In this document: positions 9,187 to 16,688 of the stretch, piece after piece
Position numbering within the stretch: the first letter of the stretch is position 1
Layout of the letters: every line of letters begins with the position of its first letter
DNA from: Bacillus norwichensis
GTDB taxonomy: Bacteria > Bacillota > Bacilli > Bacillales > Bacillaceae_C
Length of the DNA stretch: 64,000 nt
NCBI RefSeq assembly: GCF_014836955.1
Contig: NZ_JACSPV010000012.1
Coordinates: 60,142-124,141 of the forward strand
Reading direction: 5' to 3'
Translations under genes and position numbers: made by a program
The notes under the pieces: generated by a model
What the model was told of the DNA's origin: nothing
Seen by the model: only the letters and a program-made list of their open reading frames with translations
Database searches by the model: none

Positions 9187-9789
9187 ATGGCATTTATTGT
9201 AGGATTAACAGGAGGAATTGCAAGCGGTAAAAGCACTGTTTCCAAGCTTTTAGAAAAGCGGGGCTTTGCCATTGTTGACGCAGATATCGCATCAAGAAAA
9301 GTTGTCGAGCCAGGAGAAAAAGCATATAGAGAAATTGTGGAGACGTTTGGCAATGAGATCCTATTGGAAGATGGATCACTTAATCGAGCTAGGTTGGGAT
9401 CCATTGTTTTTCAAAACGAAGAGCAGCGAAAGATATTAAATAGCATCGTTCACCCTGCGGTTCGAAAAAAAATGAAGGATTGGCAAGAGGAAGCAGTCAA
9501 AGCCGGAAAATTGACCGTTATTCTTGACATTCCCTTGCTGTATGAAAGTAAATTAACCCATCTTGTTGAAAAAATAATTGTTGTTTTTGTCAATAAAGAG
9601 ACACAATTAAAAAGGCTGATGGAAAGAAATGCTTTGACGGAGGAAGAGGCGTTAGCAAGAATCGCTTCTCAAATGTCTTTGCAGGAAAAAGTAAAAATGG
9701 CGGACGCTGTGATAGACAACAACGGTAGTATGGAAGAAACAGAAAGGCAGCTGGAACAGCTGATTGTAAAATGGAAAATGAAACCTTGA
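9187..9789 (+). CDS. coaE: Dephospho-CoA kinase
   Basis: The last enzyme of coenzyme A synthesis phosphorylates the 3'-hydroxyl of dephospho-CoA. The 200-residue protein has the P-loop LTGGIASGKST (residues 7-17), the VDADI block with a catalytic aspartate, IVHPAVRKKM and the lid segment with paired arginines (LKRLMERNALT). The ATG sits 18 bases after the ytaF stop with GAAAGAGG upstream. It is the end of the polA cluster, closed by a terminator. Confidence 0.96.
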   Translation: MAFIVGLTGGIASGKSTVSKLLEKRGFAIVDADIASRKVVEPGEKAYREIVETFGNEILLEDGSLNRARLGSIVFQNEEQRKILNSIVHPAVRKKMKDWQEEAVKAGKLTVILDIPLLYESKLTHLVEKIIVVFVNKETQLKRLMERNALTEEEALARIASQMSLQEKVKMADAVIDNNGSMEETERQLEQLIVKWKMKP

Positions 9790-9818
9790 ACGGGAGCGAA
9801 TGGGCGCTTCCGTTTTTG
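9790..9818 (+). terminator. coaE terminator
   Basis: A 9-bp stem with one wobble (ACGGGAGCG/CGCTTCCGT), a 6-nt loop and five T residues begin at the last base of the stop codon. Confidence 0.85.
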
Positions 9819-9853
9819 GTTAATTTAAGTAAAGTATAACTTGCTATGGAGAG

Positions 9854-10047
9854 TTTAACTTCATTCAGCAGAAATCTCCCACTTCTGTAAGTGGTGAGAT
9901 GAATGCATATTGGTATTCCATAAGTTGGGGTTCAAATCCCAGTTGAATCAAGTTAAAGCCTCCGGCGGATGCCATAGATTATCAGAGGAAATTTATCGAG
10001 CGGAGCTCGATAAAATCTGGGCGCAAATATGCCAAGGCGCATTTGAT
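9854..10047 (+). repeat. Repeat family A, copy A2 (about 194 bp)
   Basis: One of the most complete copies. TTTAACTTCATTCAGC at the left can pair with GTTGAATCAAGTTAAA inside, enclosing a CTCCCACTT..AAGTGGTGAG hairpin and a T-arm-like GGGGTTCAAATCCC. The right half has a perfect 10-bp hairpin, TTTATCGAGC/GCTCGATAAA with loop GGA. Repeat B2 follows after about 20 nt. Confidence 0.88.
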
Positions 10048-10068
10048 TTCAAAGGAAGGTTTTTCTTT

Positions 10069-10277
10069 GTCCAGCTACGACGTACAGGAAGTACTAGTGC
10101 AAGCGAAGCGACAGGACGTCGCGTTTCTGAGCCTGTCGATAGTGCCACCGAAGCCACAGGATGTGGCGGCCAGCGCCAAACCGCAAGGATCAAGCCGATT
10201 CCCTGTGTTGACTGAAGAACCGCCACTCGGGAATCGTCTTGTGCTAGTCGGGCCTAATCAAGGCGTTTTCGCTTTTC
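10069..10277 (+). repeat. Repeat family B, copy B2
   Basis: It shares AGTGCAAGCGAAGCGACAGG and ACGTCGC blocks with copies B3, B5 and B6, and ends in AAGGCGTTTTCGCTTTT, like the right end of other B copies. It sits between repeat A2 and the gapB promoter. Short open frames inside it are by-products of the repeat, not genes. Confidence 0.7.
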
Positions 10278-10324
10278 TAATATACCGTAAAAGTCATCAT
10301 TTTGTAGTTTCTTTTTATCTTAAA

Positions 10325-10367
10325 TATGTTATACTATTTACGATCATATGAAATTAAGTATAACACT
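10325..10367 (+). promoter_or_regulatory. gapB control region with two inverted CcpN-like boxes
   Basis: TATGTTATACT matches the CcpN consensus TRTGHYATAYW, as I recall it, at all 11 positions and overlaps a likely -10 (TATACT). A second box on the opposite strand (AGTGTTATACT, + strand AGTATAACACT) matches 10 of 11. Their cores form the inverted repeat GTTATACT/AGTATAAC, 29 bp centre to centre. In B. subtilis CcpN represses gapB on glycolytic carbon; the same control here is inferred. Confidence 0.6.
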
Positions 10368-10389
10368 ATATAGGGGGCTCCCGGTTATT

Positions 10390-11418
10390 ATGAAGGCTAA
10401 TGTTGCAATTAATGGATTTGGCCGTATCGGCCGCATGGTTTTTAGAAAAGCGATCATGGAAGACCGATTCAATATTGTTGCGGTCAATGCAAGCTATCCT
10501 GCTGAAACACTTGCCCATTTAATCAAATATGATACAACTCACGGTACTTTTGGTGCCGATGTACAAGCTAAAGAAAATTCTTTAGTGGTAAATGGAAAAG
10601 AGATTAAATTATTGAGCAACCGTAATCCTCTCGAACTTCCTTGGGGAGAGCTCGGTATCGATATCGTTATTGAAGCTACTGGAGTTTTTAATTCCCGCGA
10701 CAAAGCAGCGATGCATCTTGAAGCAGGCGCTAAGAAAGTCGTTTTGACAGCTCCTGGTAAGAATGAAGATGTAACGATTGTTATGGGCGTAAACGATAAA
10801 GATTTGAACATCAACAAGCATGACATCATTTCCAATGCATCTTGTACAACAAACTGTCTAGCACCAGTCGTAAAAGTCATTGACGATGCGTTTGGCATTG
10901 AGAATGGCTTGATGACGACTGTTCATGCGTATACAAACGACCAAAAGAATCTTGATAATCCTCATAAAGATTTACGTCGTGCACGTGCATGCGCACAATC
11001 CATCATTCCTACGACAACTGGTGCGGCAAAAGCATTATCACTTGTTCTACCTCATTTGAAAGGTAAATTGCATGGAATGGCACTGCGTGTTCCAACGCCT
11101 AACGTGTCACTCGTTGACCTTGTTGTAGATGTTAAACGTCCAGTAACAGTTCAAGATGTTAATAGCGCATTTGAAGCAGCAGCAAAGGGTCCGTTGAAAG
11201 ATATTTTATCCTATACAACAGAGCCGCTTGTTTCAATCGACTTTAACTCTAACCCGAACTCAGCGATTATCGATGGTCTTTCAACGATTGTCATGGATGA
11301 GACAAAACTGAAAGTTCTTGCATGGTATGATAACGAGTGGGGCTATTCTTGTCGCGTAGTGGATCTTGTGTCTTATGTAGCATCTATGCTTGATAAAAAA
11401 GAAGCAAAAGCTGGTTAA
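10390..11418 (+). CDS. gapB: Glyceraldehyde-3-phosphate dehydrogenase, gluconeogenic type
   Basis: A 342-residue glyceraldehyde-3-phosphate dehydrogenase. The active-site block SNASCTTNCLAPV puts the catalytic cysteine at about residue 152. After the Rossmann motif INGFGRIGRM, the cofactor loop reads VAVNASYPAETL, without the aspartate that selects NAD in glycolytic GapA. This points to the NADP-preferring gluconeogenic enzyme GapB. The ATG with GGGGG twelve bases upstream is preferred to an ATG 42 bases earlier that lies inside the operator. CcpN-like boxes upstream support glucose repression. B. subtilis has speD next; here a signal peptidase gene faces gapB. Confidence 0.95.
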   Translation: MKANVAINGFGRIGRMVFRKAIMEDRFNIVAVNASYPAETLAHLIKYDTTHGTFGADVQAKENSLVVNGKEIKLLSNRNPLELPWGELGIDIVIEATGVFNSRDKAAMHLEAGAKKVVLTAPGKNEDVTIVMGVNDKDLNINKHDIISNASCTTNCLAPVVKVIDDAFGIENGLMTTVHAYTNDQKNLDNPHKDLRRARACAQSIIPTTTGAAKALSLVLPHLKGKLHGMALRVPTPNVSLVDLVVDVKRPVTVQDVNSAFEAAAKGPLKDILSYTTEPLVSIDFNSNPNSAIIDGLSTIVMDETKLKVLAWYDNEWGYSCRVVDLVSYVASMLDKKEAKAG

Positions 11419-11431
11419 TACGAATAAATGA

Positions 11432-11465
11432 AGGGACAAATCCATTGCGGATTTGTCTCTTTTAA
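11432..11465. terminator. Terminator between gapB and the signal peptidase gene
   Basis: A 12-bp stem with wobbles (AGGGACAAATCC/GGATTTGTCTCT), a 5-nt loop and then TCTTTTA. It serves gapB; the facing gene ends about 90 bases further on. Confidence 0.85.
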
Positions 11466-11553
11466 GTTGTGTGTGGATAATGCTGCTTCGTCAAATCTTA
11501 AAGCCATCAAGTCATATGCATGGCGACCAGGAATTTACCTATCGTTCTTCCAT

Positions 11554-12102
11554 CTATTTAGGCATACCGATTTCATTCAAAGGATAGAATCGGAATTTCA
11601 CTTCTCCAATCACTGAATCATTAGAAATGAACCCGAATATGCGACTGTCCTTGCTATTTAAACGGTTATCTCCCATTACAAACAGCATATCTTCAGGGAC
11701 TTTGTTTTTGCCTGTTTTCTCAAGCAAAGAAAAGTCTTCAGTCAGGCTGTTGCTTGGATTGTTTCTTTTATTTTCATCTAAATAAGGCTCTTTATAGGCC
11801 TTTCCATTAACATAGAGGACATCATCTTTCATTTCGATACTGTCACCTGGCAATCCAATCACACGTTTGATGTAATGCGCATTTTCAACATCGGGTGCGC
11901 TGAAAACAATCACATCAAATCGCTCAATTTTGGATGTTTTACTAATGATGACTCGATCGTGATCTAAAAAGGAGGGAGTCATCGATTCTCCAAAAACAGT
12001 CGTGGGTGAGAAAAGAAACTGCCTGCAAATAAAAGCGAGAATGATAGCAATTGCAAGTGTTTTAACCCAGGAAATCATTTCTTTCTTTGTACTTTCCTTC
12101 AT
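11554..12102 (-). CDS. lepB: Type I signal peptidase
   Basis: A membrane-bound signal peptidase of 182 residues that cleaves Sec signal peptides. One N-terminal membrane segment (about residues 13-30) precedes box B GESMTPS with catalytic Ser40. HYIKRVIGLPGD carries the general-base Lys79 and MGDNRLNSKDSR is box E. The length fits the Gram-positive SipS/SipT class. The ATG lies behind CCTTGGAGGGAAAGAC. It is transcribed against gapB and divergently from nrdR; B. subtilis does not have a sip gene here. Confidence 0.95.
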   Translation of the reverse strand: MKESTKKEMISWVKTLAIAIILAFICRQFLFSPTTVFGESMTPSFLDHDRVIISKTSKIERFDVIVFSAPDVENAHYIKRVIGLPGDSIEMKDDVLYVNGKAYKEPYLDENKRNNPSNSLTEDFSLLEKTGKNKVPEDMLFVMGDNRLNSKDSRIFGFISNDSVIGEVKFRFYPLNEIGMPK

Positions 12103-12295
12103 GTCTTTCCCTCCAAGGATTTTATTTTGATATATTTACTGTATACTATTTTTACAACTAAGAACAAGGTGTTTCTTATGAATGACTGATCCAAAGTATT
12201 TTTTCTACGATTAGCTGAGTTCTGTTTTTCTCTTTTTCTTTCGACATTAATTACTGTATAATGGGGAGAAGCATATTGGAACGGAGCTGAAGAAG

Positions 12296-12751
12296 ATGAA
12301 ATGCCCTTCATGCAAGCATAACGGCACGCGTGTCGTGGACTCAAGGCCTGCAGATGAATGGAGATCCATTAGAAGAAGGCGTGAATGTGAGCGTTGCTCT
12401 CATCGTTTCACGACCTTTGAACGTGTGGAAGAGATGCCCTTAATCGTAATTAAAAAAGAAGGCACTCGCGAAGAGTTCAGCAGGGAGAAAATTTTACGAG
12501 GCCTTATCAGGGCTTGTGAAAAAAGGCCAGTTGCATTGAAACAGTTGGAAACGATCACCAATGAGATTGAAAGTGAACTCCGCAATCTGGGACAAGCTGA
12601 AGTCAATTCAGAATCCATCGGAGAAATGGTAATGGATAAGTTGGCGAGAGTTGATGAGGTCGCCTATGTCCGCTTTGCTTCAGTTTACAGGCAGTTCAAA
12701 GATATTAATGTATTTTTGGATGAGCTGAAGGATTTAATTAAAAAAGATTAG
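12296..12751 (+). CDS. nrdR: Transcriptional repressor NrdR
   Basis: A 151-residue regulator of ribonucleotide reductase genes. An N-terminal zinc ribbon ([15 protein letters not shown] ... CERCSHRF) binds NrdR boxes, and an ATP-cone (about residues 49-140) senses ATP/dATP. The ATG follows ACGGAGCTGAAGAAG. It opens the nrdR-dnaB-dnaI group, where dnaB starts 7 nt after its stop, as in B. subtilis (ytcG). No nrd gene is in the window, so its targets lie elsewhere. Confidence 0.96.
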   Translation: MKCPSCKHNGTRVVDSRPADEWRSIRRRRECERCSHRFTTFERVEEMPLIVIKKEGTREEFSREKILRGLIRACEKRPVALKQLETITNEIESELRNLGQAEVNSESIGEMVMDKLARVDEVAYVRFASVYRQFKDINVFLDELKDLIKKD

Positions 12752-12758
12752 TGAAAGT

Positions 12759-14198
12759 GTGTTTGGCTTGAAACAATATTGGAACGAGGTCCAGCCTATA
12801 GATAGTTTTTATTCAGTGATGAACGGAGTCATTCACGATCATGACAGGAAGGTCATTTCTTTTTTGTATCAGCCTTTAATGGGAGTTAGCTGTACGAATT
12901 TGTATATGACTCTTGCCTATATGGTGGAGGAAAACCGTTTATGGTCTGAAGAATGGAATCATTATCATCTGATGGGTCTTTTGGACTTGAATCTGGATGA
13001 TATTTATCATGCGAGGTTGAAGCTTGAGGGGATGGGTCTTTTAAAAACATTTGTTAAAGAGGCCGAAGATCACAGAATATACATCTATGAGTTGCAACCG
13101 CCTTTATCAGCGGAACAATTTTTTACCGACGGCATGTTGAATATTTACTTATATCAAAAGCTTGGACAAACCCATTTTCTTAAATTGAAAAGGGCTTTTT
13201 CCGATATGTCTATCAATAAAGAAGAGTATTCAGAGGTTACCCGTTCTTTTCAGGATGTCTATACTTCTATGAGTATTCAGGCATTGAAAAATTTCGAAGG
13301 GCAGGAATACAGCTCGCCGGATGCGGATACGAGGTATATTCACAGAGAAAAAACGGAAACAATACAAATTTCGGCGGACAGCTTTAACTTTGATTTGCTT
13401 CTGTCTGGATTGACGACTGCCATGGTTCCAAGAAAAGCTTTTAATGCGACAGTCAAGGACACGATAACAAAGCTCTCCTTTTTATATTCTATTAATGAAA
13501 TGGATATGCAAAAAGTGGTCCTGTCGAGCATGACAGCAGATGATAAAATTGATTTGGACGAATTGAGGAAGGCGGCACGGGACTGGTATCAGATGGAAAA
13601 TGATGACCAGCTTCCGCAGTTGGTCAACCGGAAGCAGCCTGTTATGTACCGTGAGAGTGATGGTGCCGGGTTATCAGAGGAAAGTAAGCTCATCTTTTAT
13701 TTGGAGACCACTTCGCCGCGGCAGCTTTTAATAGATTTATCTGAAGGCGCACAACCTGCTATGTCCGATTTGACAGCGGTGGAGGAAATCATGCTGGGCC
13801 AGCAGCTTGAACCAGGAGTTATCAATGTGCTGATTCATTATGTTATGTTGAAGACAGATATGAAGCTGTCGAAGAATTATATGGAGAAAATTGCATCCCA
13901 TTGGGCACGAAAAAAAGTTAAGACAGTAAAAGCTGCTATGGAGCTGGCAAAAAATGAACATCGGCAATATCAAACTTGGGCAAATGAAAAGAATGAAAAG
14001 ACTCAAAAGCGCAAAAAGCCTATCCGTACCGAGAAACTGCCGGATTGGTTCGTTATGCAGGAAAAGAAGCAGCCTGATGTTCAGTCCAAAACTTCAGCCG
14101 CAGAGAATGACAAAGATTTTGTAGAAAGAAAACGCAAGCTGGAGGCTATTCAAAGAAAGTATCGAAAAGATGGAGGTGAAAAAGGTGGAAAGCATTAA
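12759..14198 (+). CDS. dnaB: Replication initiation protein DnaB (helicase-loading factor)
   Basis: Membrane-attached replication initiation and restart protein (479 residues). In B. subtilis, DnaB works with DnaD and DnaI to load the DnaC helicase at oriC; it is not the E. coli DnaB helicase. The N-terminal winged-helix region includes VISFLYQPLMG and the LEGMGLLKTFVKE block. A DnaB/DnaD (DDBH2) domain near residues 330-410 has VLIHYVMLKTDMKLSKNYM and SHWARKKVKTVKAAM. The C-terminus is lysine rich. The start is GTG. The 3' end overlaps dnaI by 14 bases, indicating coupled translation. Confidence 0.96.
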   Translation: MFGLKQYWNEVQPIDSFYSVMNGVIHDHDRKVISFLYQPLMGVSCTNLYMTLAYMVEENRLWSEEWNHYHLMGLLDLNLDDIYHARLKLEGMGLLKTFVKEAEDHRIYIYELQPPLSAEQFFTDGMLNIYLYQKLGQTHFLKLKRAFSDMSINKEEYSEVTRSFQDVYTSMSIQALKNFEGQEYSSPDADTRYIHREKTETIQISADSFNFDLLLSGLTTAMVPRKAFNATVKDTITKLSFLYSINEMDMQKVVLSSMTADDKIDLDELRKAARDWYQMENDDQLPQLVNRKQPVMYRESDGAGLSEESKLIFYLETTSPRQLLIDLSEGAQPAMSDLTAVEEIMLGQQLEPGVINVLIHYVMLKTDMKLSKNYMEKIASHWARKKVKTVKAAMELAKNEHRQYQTWANEKNEKTQKRKKPIRTEKLPDWFVMQEKKQPDVQSKTSAAENDKDFVERKRKLEAIQRKYRKDGGEKGGKH

Positions 14199-15120
14199 TA
14201 AAACGGTGAACAACCTGTATCAGACGCCTGAATTCCGTAAGAGATATGAGGATTTAAGGCAGGAAGTACTGGAGGACCCAGGTATCCAGGCTTTTTTAGA
14301 GGCGAACAAGGAACTTGTTACTAATCGGATGATTGAGAGCAATTTAATGAAGTTGTATGAATACAAGTCTCAGACGATCAATTGCAATGATTGCCCCGAC
14401 CTTTCCAGATGCGTAAATCTCATGAAAGGCTATGAGCCTTCACTCATGATTGAAAATAACCGGATTGACATTCACTATCGTGCATGTCCTGAAAAGCTCG
14501 TGGATGATGAGCGGAAGCGAACAAGGAAATTGATTCAAAGCTTTTACATGCCGAAGGATATATTGAACGCATCCTTTGCTGATTTTTTCTTGGAGAGTGA
14601 GGGCAGGATGGACGCTTTTGAATATGCTGAGCGTTTTACGGCGGAATATGCACAAGGAAGCAGCATGAAAGGACTTTATCTTCATGGAGAATTTGGCGTC
14701 GGCAAATCATACTTGCTGGGGGCTATAGCCAATCAATTGGCTGAGAAAGGCATTGCCTCATTAATTGTATATGTTCCGGAGTTTTTACGGGAAATGAAAC
14801 AGTCACTTGGAGACCAAACATTGAATGAAAAACTGGAAACCGTAAAAAAAGCTCATGTCCTCATGCTTGATGATATCGGTGCAGAAGCAATGTCGAGCTG
14901 GACGAGAGATGAAATTTTAGGCTCGATCATGCAGTATAGAATGCAAGAGCAGCTTCCCACCTTTTTTACATCGAACTTTGATTTCAGTGGCTTGGAACAC
15001 CATTTGACATATACTCAAAGAGGAGAAGAGGAAAAGATGAAAGCCCGGAGATTGATGGAGAGAATCAAATTTCTTTCCATTCCAATCAAACTTGGTGGAC
15101 CGAATCGAAGACATCTGTAA
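14185..15120 (+). CDS. dnaI: Primosomal helicase loader DnaI
   Basis: AAA+ ATPase (311 residues) that loads the replicative helicase. The N-terminal part binds helicase and has a zinc-ligand cluster (CNDCPDLSRC, later CP). The C-terminal AAA+ domain has Walker A GEFGVGKS, Walker B LMLDDIGAE and sensor 1 TFFTSNFDF. The GTG start lies 8 nt after GGAGG, inside the dnaB 3' end; a longer frame beginning with ATG would use that Shine-Dalgarno as coding sequence. Third gene of nrdR-dnaB-dnaI. Confidence 0.96.
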   Translation: MESINKTVNNLYQTPEFRKRYEDLRQEVLEDPGIQAFLEANKELVTNRMIESNLMKLYEYKSQTINCNDCPDLSRCVNLMKGYEPSLMIENNRIDIHYRACPEKLVDDERKRTRKLIQSFYMPKDILNASFADFFLESEGRMDAFEYAERFTAEYAQGSSMKGLYLHGEFGVGKSYLLGAIANQLAEKGIASLIVYVPEFLREMKQSLGDQTLNEKLETVKKAHVLMLDDIGAEAMSSWTRDEILGSIMQYRMQEQLPTFFTSNFDFSGLEHHLTYTQRGEEEKMKARRLMERIKFLSIPIKLGGPNRRHL

Positions 15121-15189
15121 GAGGAAGTTCATGAGGAAATCGGTGTATTTGTCGCACCTTCTTTATGGTGAGGCATGAAGGTTAGTCCA

Positions 15190-15343
15190 TATAACTTCAT
15201 TCAGTAGAAGTTTCCCGCTTCTGTAAAAGTTCCATTCAGGGGGGCAAACCCCGGCTGAATAAAGTTAAAGCCTACGGCGGATGTCACAGATGTTCAGAGG
15301 AAATGTATCGAGCGAGGCTTGATACATTCTGGGCGCATTTGAT
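15190..15343 (+). repeat. Repeat family A, copy A3 (internally deleted)
   Basis: It keeps the left arm (ATAACTTCATTCAGT), GCTGAATAAAGTTAAA, the CGGCGGATG block and the right hairpin, but lacks the GAGATGAATGCATATTGG segment and the GCCAAGG part. Its right hairpin reads TGTATCGAGC/GCTTGATACA: the second pair is G-C where A2 has T-A, a compensatory change. Confidence 0.8.
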
Positions 15344-15397
15344 AAATAAGGCCAATGAATAAATATTTTTATAGAAAAATTTTAAATATCACATCAG

Positions 15398-15445
15398 AAA
15401 AGCGCAAGAAATCAACGTTTCTTAAATTGATTTCTCGCGCTTTTT
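15398..15445. terminator. Strong bidirectional-type terminator after dnaI
   Basis: An 18-position stem with one mismatch (AAAAGCGCAAGAAATCAA against TTGATTTCTCGCGCTTTT) and an 11-nt loop, flanked by A and T runs. It separates the dnaI group and repeat A3 from ytxC. Confidence 0.85.
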
Positions 15446-15563
15446 AGGTTTCAGGCGGTTTTTGTCCAATCCTCATTTTTTCATGTCTAAGGTATAGCCG
15501 GGACGTGCCTCCCATATACATGAATCAATGATAAGAAAGTGTCAATCAAAGGAGGGGCCCGGC

Positions 15564-16352
15564 ATGGATATCATCTTTTTATCAGAAGAAGAAGCGATAC
15601 AATTGCAAACTTTTTTTTATAAATACGGTCTGGATGAACCGTTTTCCAAGGATAAGGACTTTTTTGTTTTTTCATTCCCGGAAAAACGCTGCTACATGGA
15701 CGCACTTGCACATTTTATCATTCATGTTAAAAAAGGCGAATTCCTTCACAAGATACTTTCTGAACAGTTTTATTTTGAAAATCAAGAAGAACGTGATCAA
15801 ATTATCGAGATCGTATCTGAGATGTGCAGCGGAAAGAGGGAAGAATTAATCGCATTGACAGGAAAAATGGATGAACTGGGAATGGTCCGAAAAGCAGTGG
15901 GGTCTTTTTTGGATTCATCAACATCTTTACGATTTGATTCACTCTTGACTTTCAGGCTAAAAGATTATCGAGAAACATTAAGCCGGTATTTGTATGTGGC
16001 TATAGATGAATATAAGATGGAACAGGAATACCAGATATTTATCCATATGTTAAGGGAATATTTGAAGGATCGTACCCCAAGAAAGAAAATGGTCCATCTT
16101 TCAATGAATGAAGAAGTAAAGTTTTATGATGAAGACTTTCGAGTTATGGAAAAAGACAAAGTTCTCAATATGGTGGACCGCCAGCTGCTCGCGATTCATC
16201 CTGTATATATCGATTCAGCTGTTATTGCACCTCTTTTATCCATGGCTCCTGAAAAAATACTTCTTTATACTCCTTACGATGAGAAACCGCTGGTCAGAAC
16301 ATTAATTAATATTTTTGAAGAGAGACTGGTTATCCTTCCTCCAATCAAATAA
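15564..16352 (+). CDS. ytxC: YtxC-like sporulation protein
   Basis: A 262-residue soluble protein matching YtxC by content and position (between dnaI and thrS, as in B. subtilis). It has no catalytic motif I can name. Visible traits are an acidic N-terminal half and a central helical region (YLYVAIDEYKMEQEYQIF). The C-terminus IDSAVIAPLLSMAPEKIL...LINIFEERLVILPP looks like a small alpha/beta nucleotide-fold end. The ATG has AAAGGAGG eight bases upstream. YtxC is annotated as a putative sporulation protein; the biochemical role is unknown. Confidence 0.85.
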   Translation: MDIIFLSEEEAIQLQTFFYKYGLDEPFSKDKDFFVFSFPEKRCYMDALAHFIIHVKKGEFLHKILSEQFYFENQEERDQIIEIVSEMCSGKREELIALTGKMDELGMVRKAVGSFLDSSTSLRFDSLLTFRLKDYRETLSRYLYVAIDEYKMEQEYQIFIHMLREYLKDRTPRKKMVHLSMNEEVKFYDEDFRVMEKDKVLNMVDRQLLAIHPVYIDSAVIAPLLSMAPEKILLYTPYDEKPLVRTLINIFEERLVILPPIK

Positions 16353-16362
16353 ATGAATCCTC

Positions 16363-16391
16363 TTGATTTTCTACAGACAACATTCTATAAT
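16363..16391 (+). promoter_or_regulatory. SigA-type promoter of the thrS leader
   Basis: TTGATT, 17 nt, TATAAT, just after the ytxC stop and about 300 nt upstream of thrS, which places the whole T-box in the transcript. Confidence 0.8.
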
Positions 16392-16397
16392 ACGTAC

Positions 16398-16657
16398 ATA
16401 ATCACATTAACCAATAGTTATGACAAGGACAAGAGTATTCTTTTACGGTTTGCAGAGAGGGAAGGTGTGCTGAAAACTTCCTAACACGATTTGAATGCTT
16501 ACCACCTTTGAACTCCGGCCATGAAATGAAAGTAGTGGGCGGCGGATCAAATCCGTTATCGTATTCTAAGTCATAAGACGGCTAGGCCGGATTATGTAAA
16601 TTAGGGTGGAACCACGTGCGTTACAACTCGTCCCTTTGCCAGGGGCGGGTTTTTTTA
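16398..16657 (+). promoter_or_regulatory. T-box riboswitch (threonine) controlling thrS
   Basis: The leader has a stem-I region (GCAGAGAGGGAAGG...CTCCGGCC) with ACC, a threonine codon, at 16501 as the likely specifier. The T-box AGGGTGGAACCACG follows at 16603. The terminator stem CTCGTCCCT/AGGGGCGGG precedes eight T residues. Uncharged tRNA-Thr pairing with the specifier and T-box would stabilise the antiterminator and turn thrS on. The specifier position is inferred by analogy with the pheS leader, where TTC is also followed by ACC. Confidence 0.93.
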
Positions 16658-16688
16658 TTTTTCAATGAAAGAAGAAGGAGTAGATTGT

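Noticed and set aside
9910..10351. Overlapping open frames of 77-102 codons before gapB
   Set aside because: They lie entirely in repeats A2 and B2, whose GC-rich repeat sequence opens frames by chance; no protein similarity.
12241..12262. TCGACA...TATAAT as an nrdR promoter
   Set aside because: The spacer is only 10 nt; the -10 may be real but no -35 at 16-18 nt is convincing.
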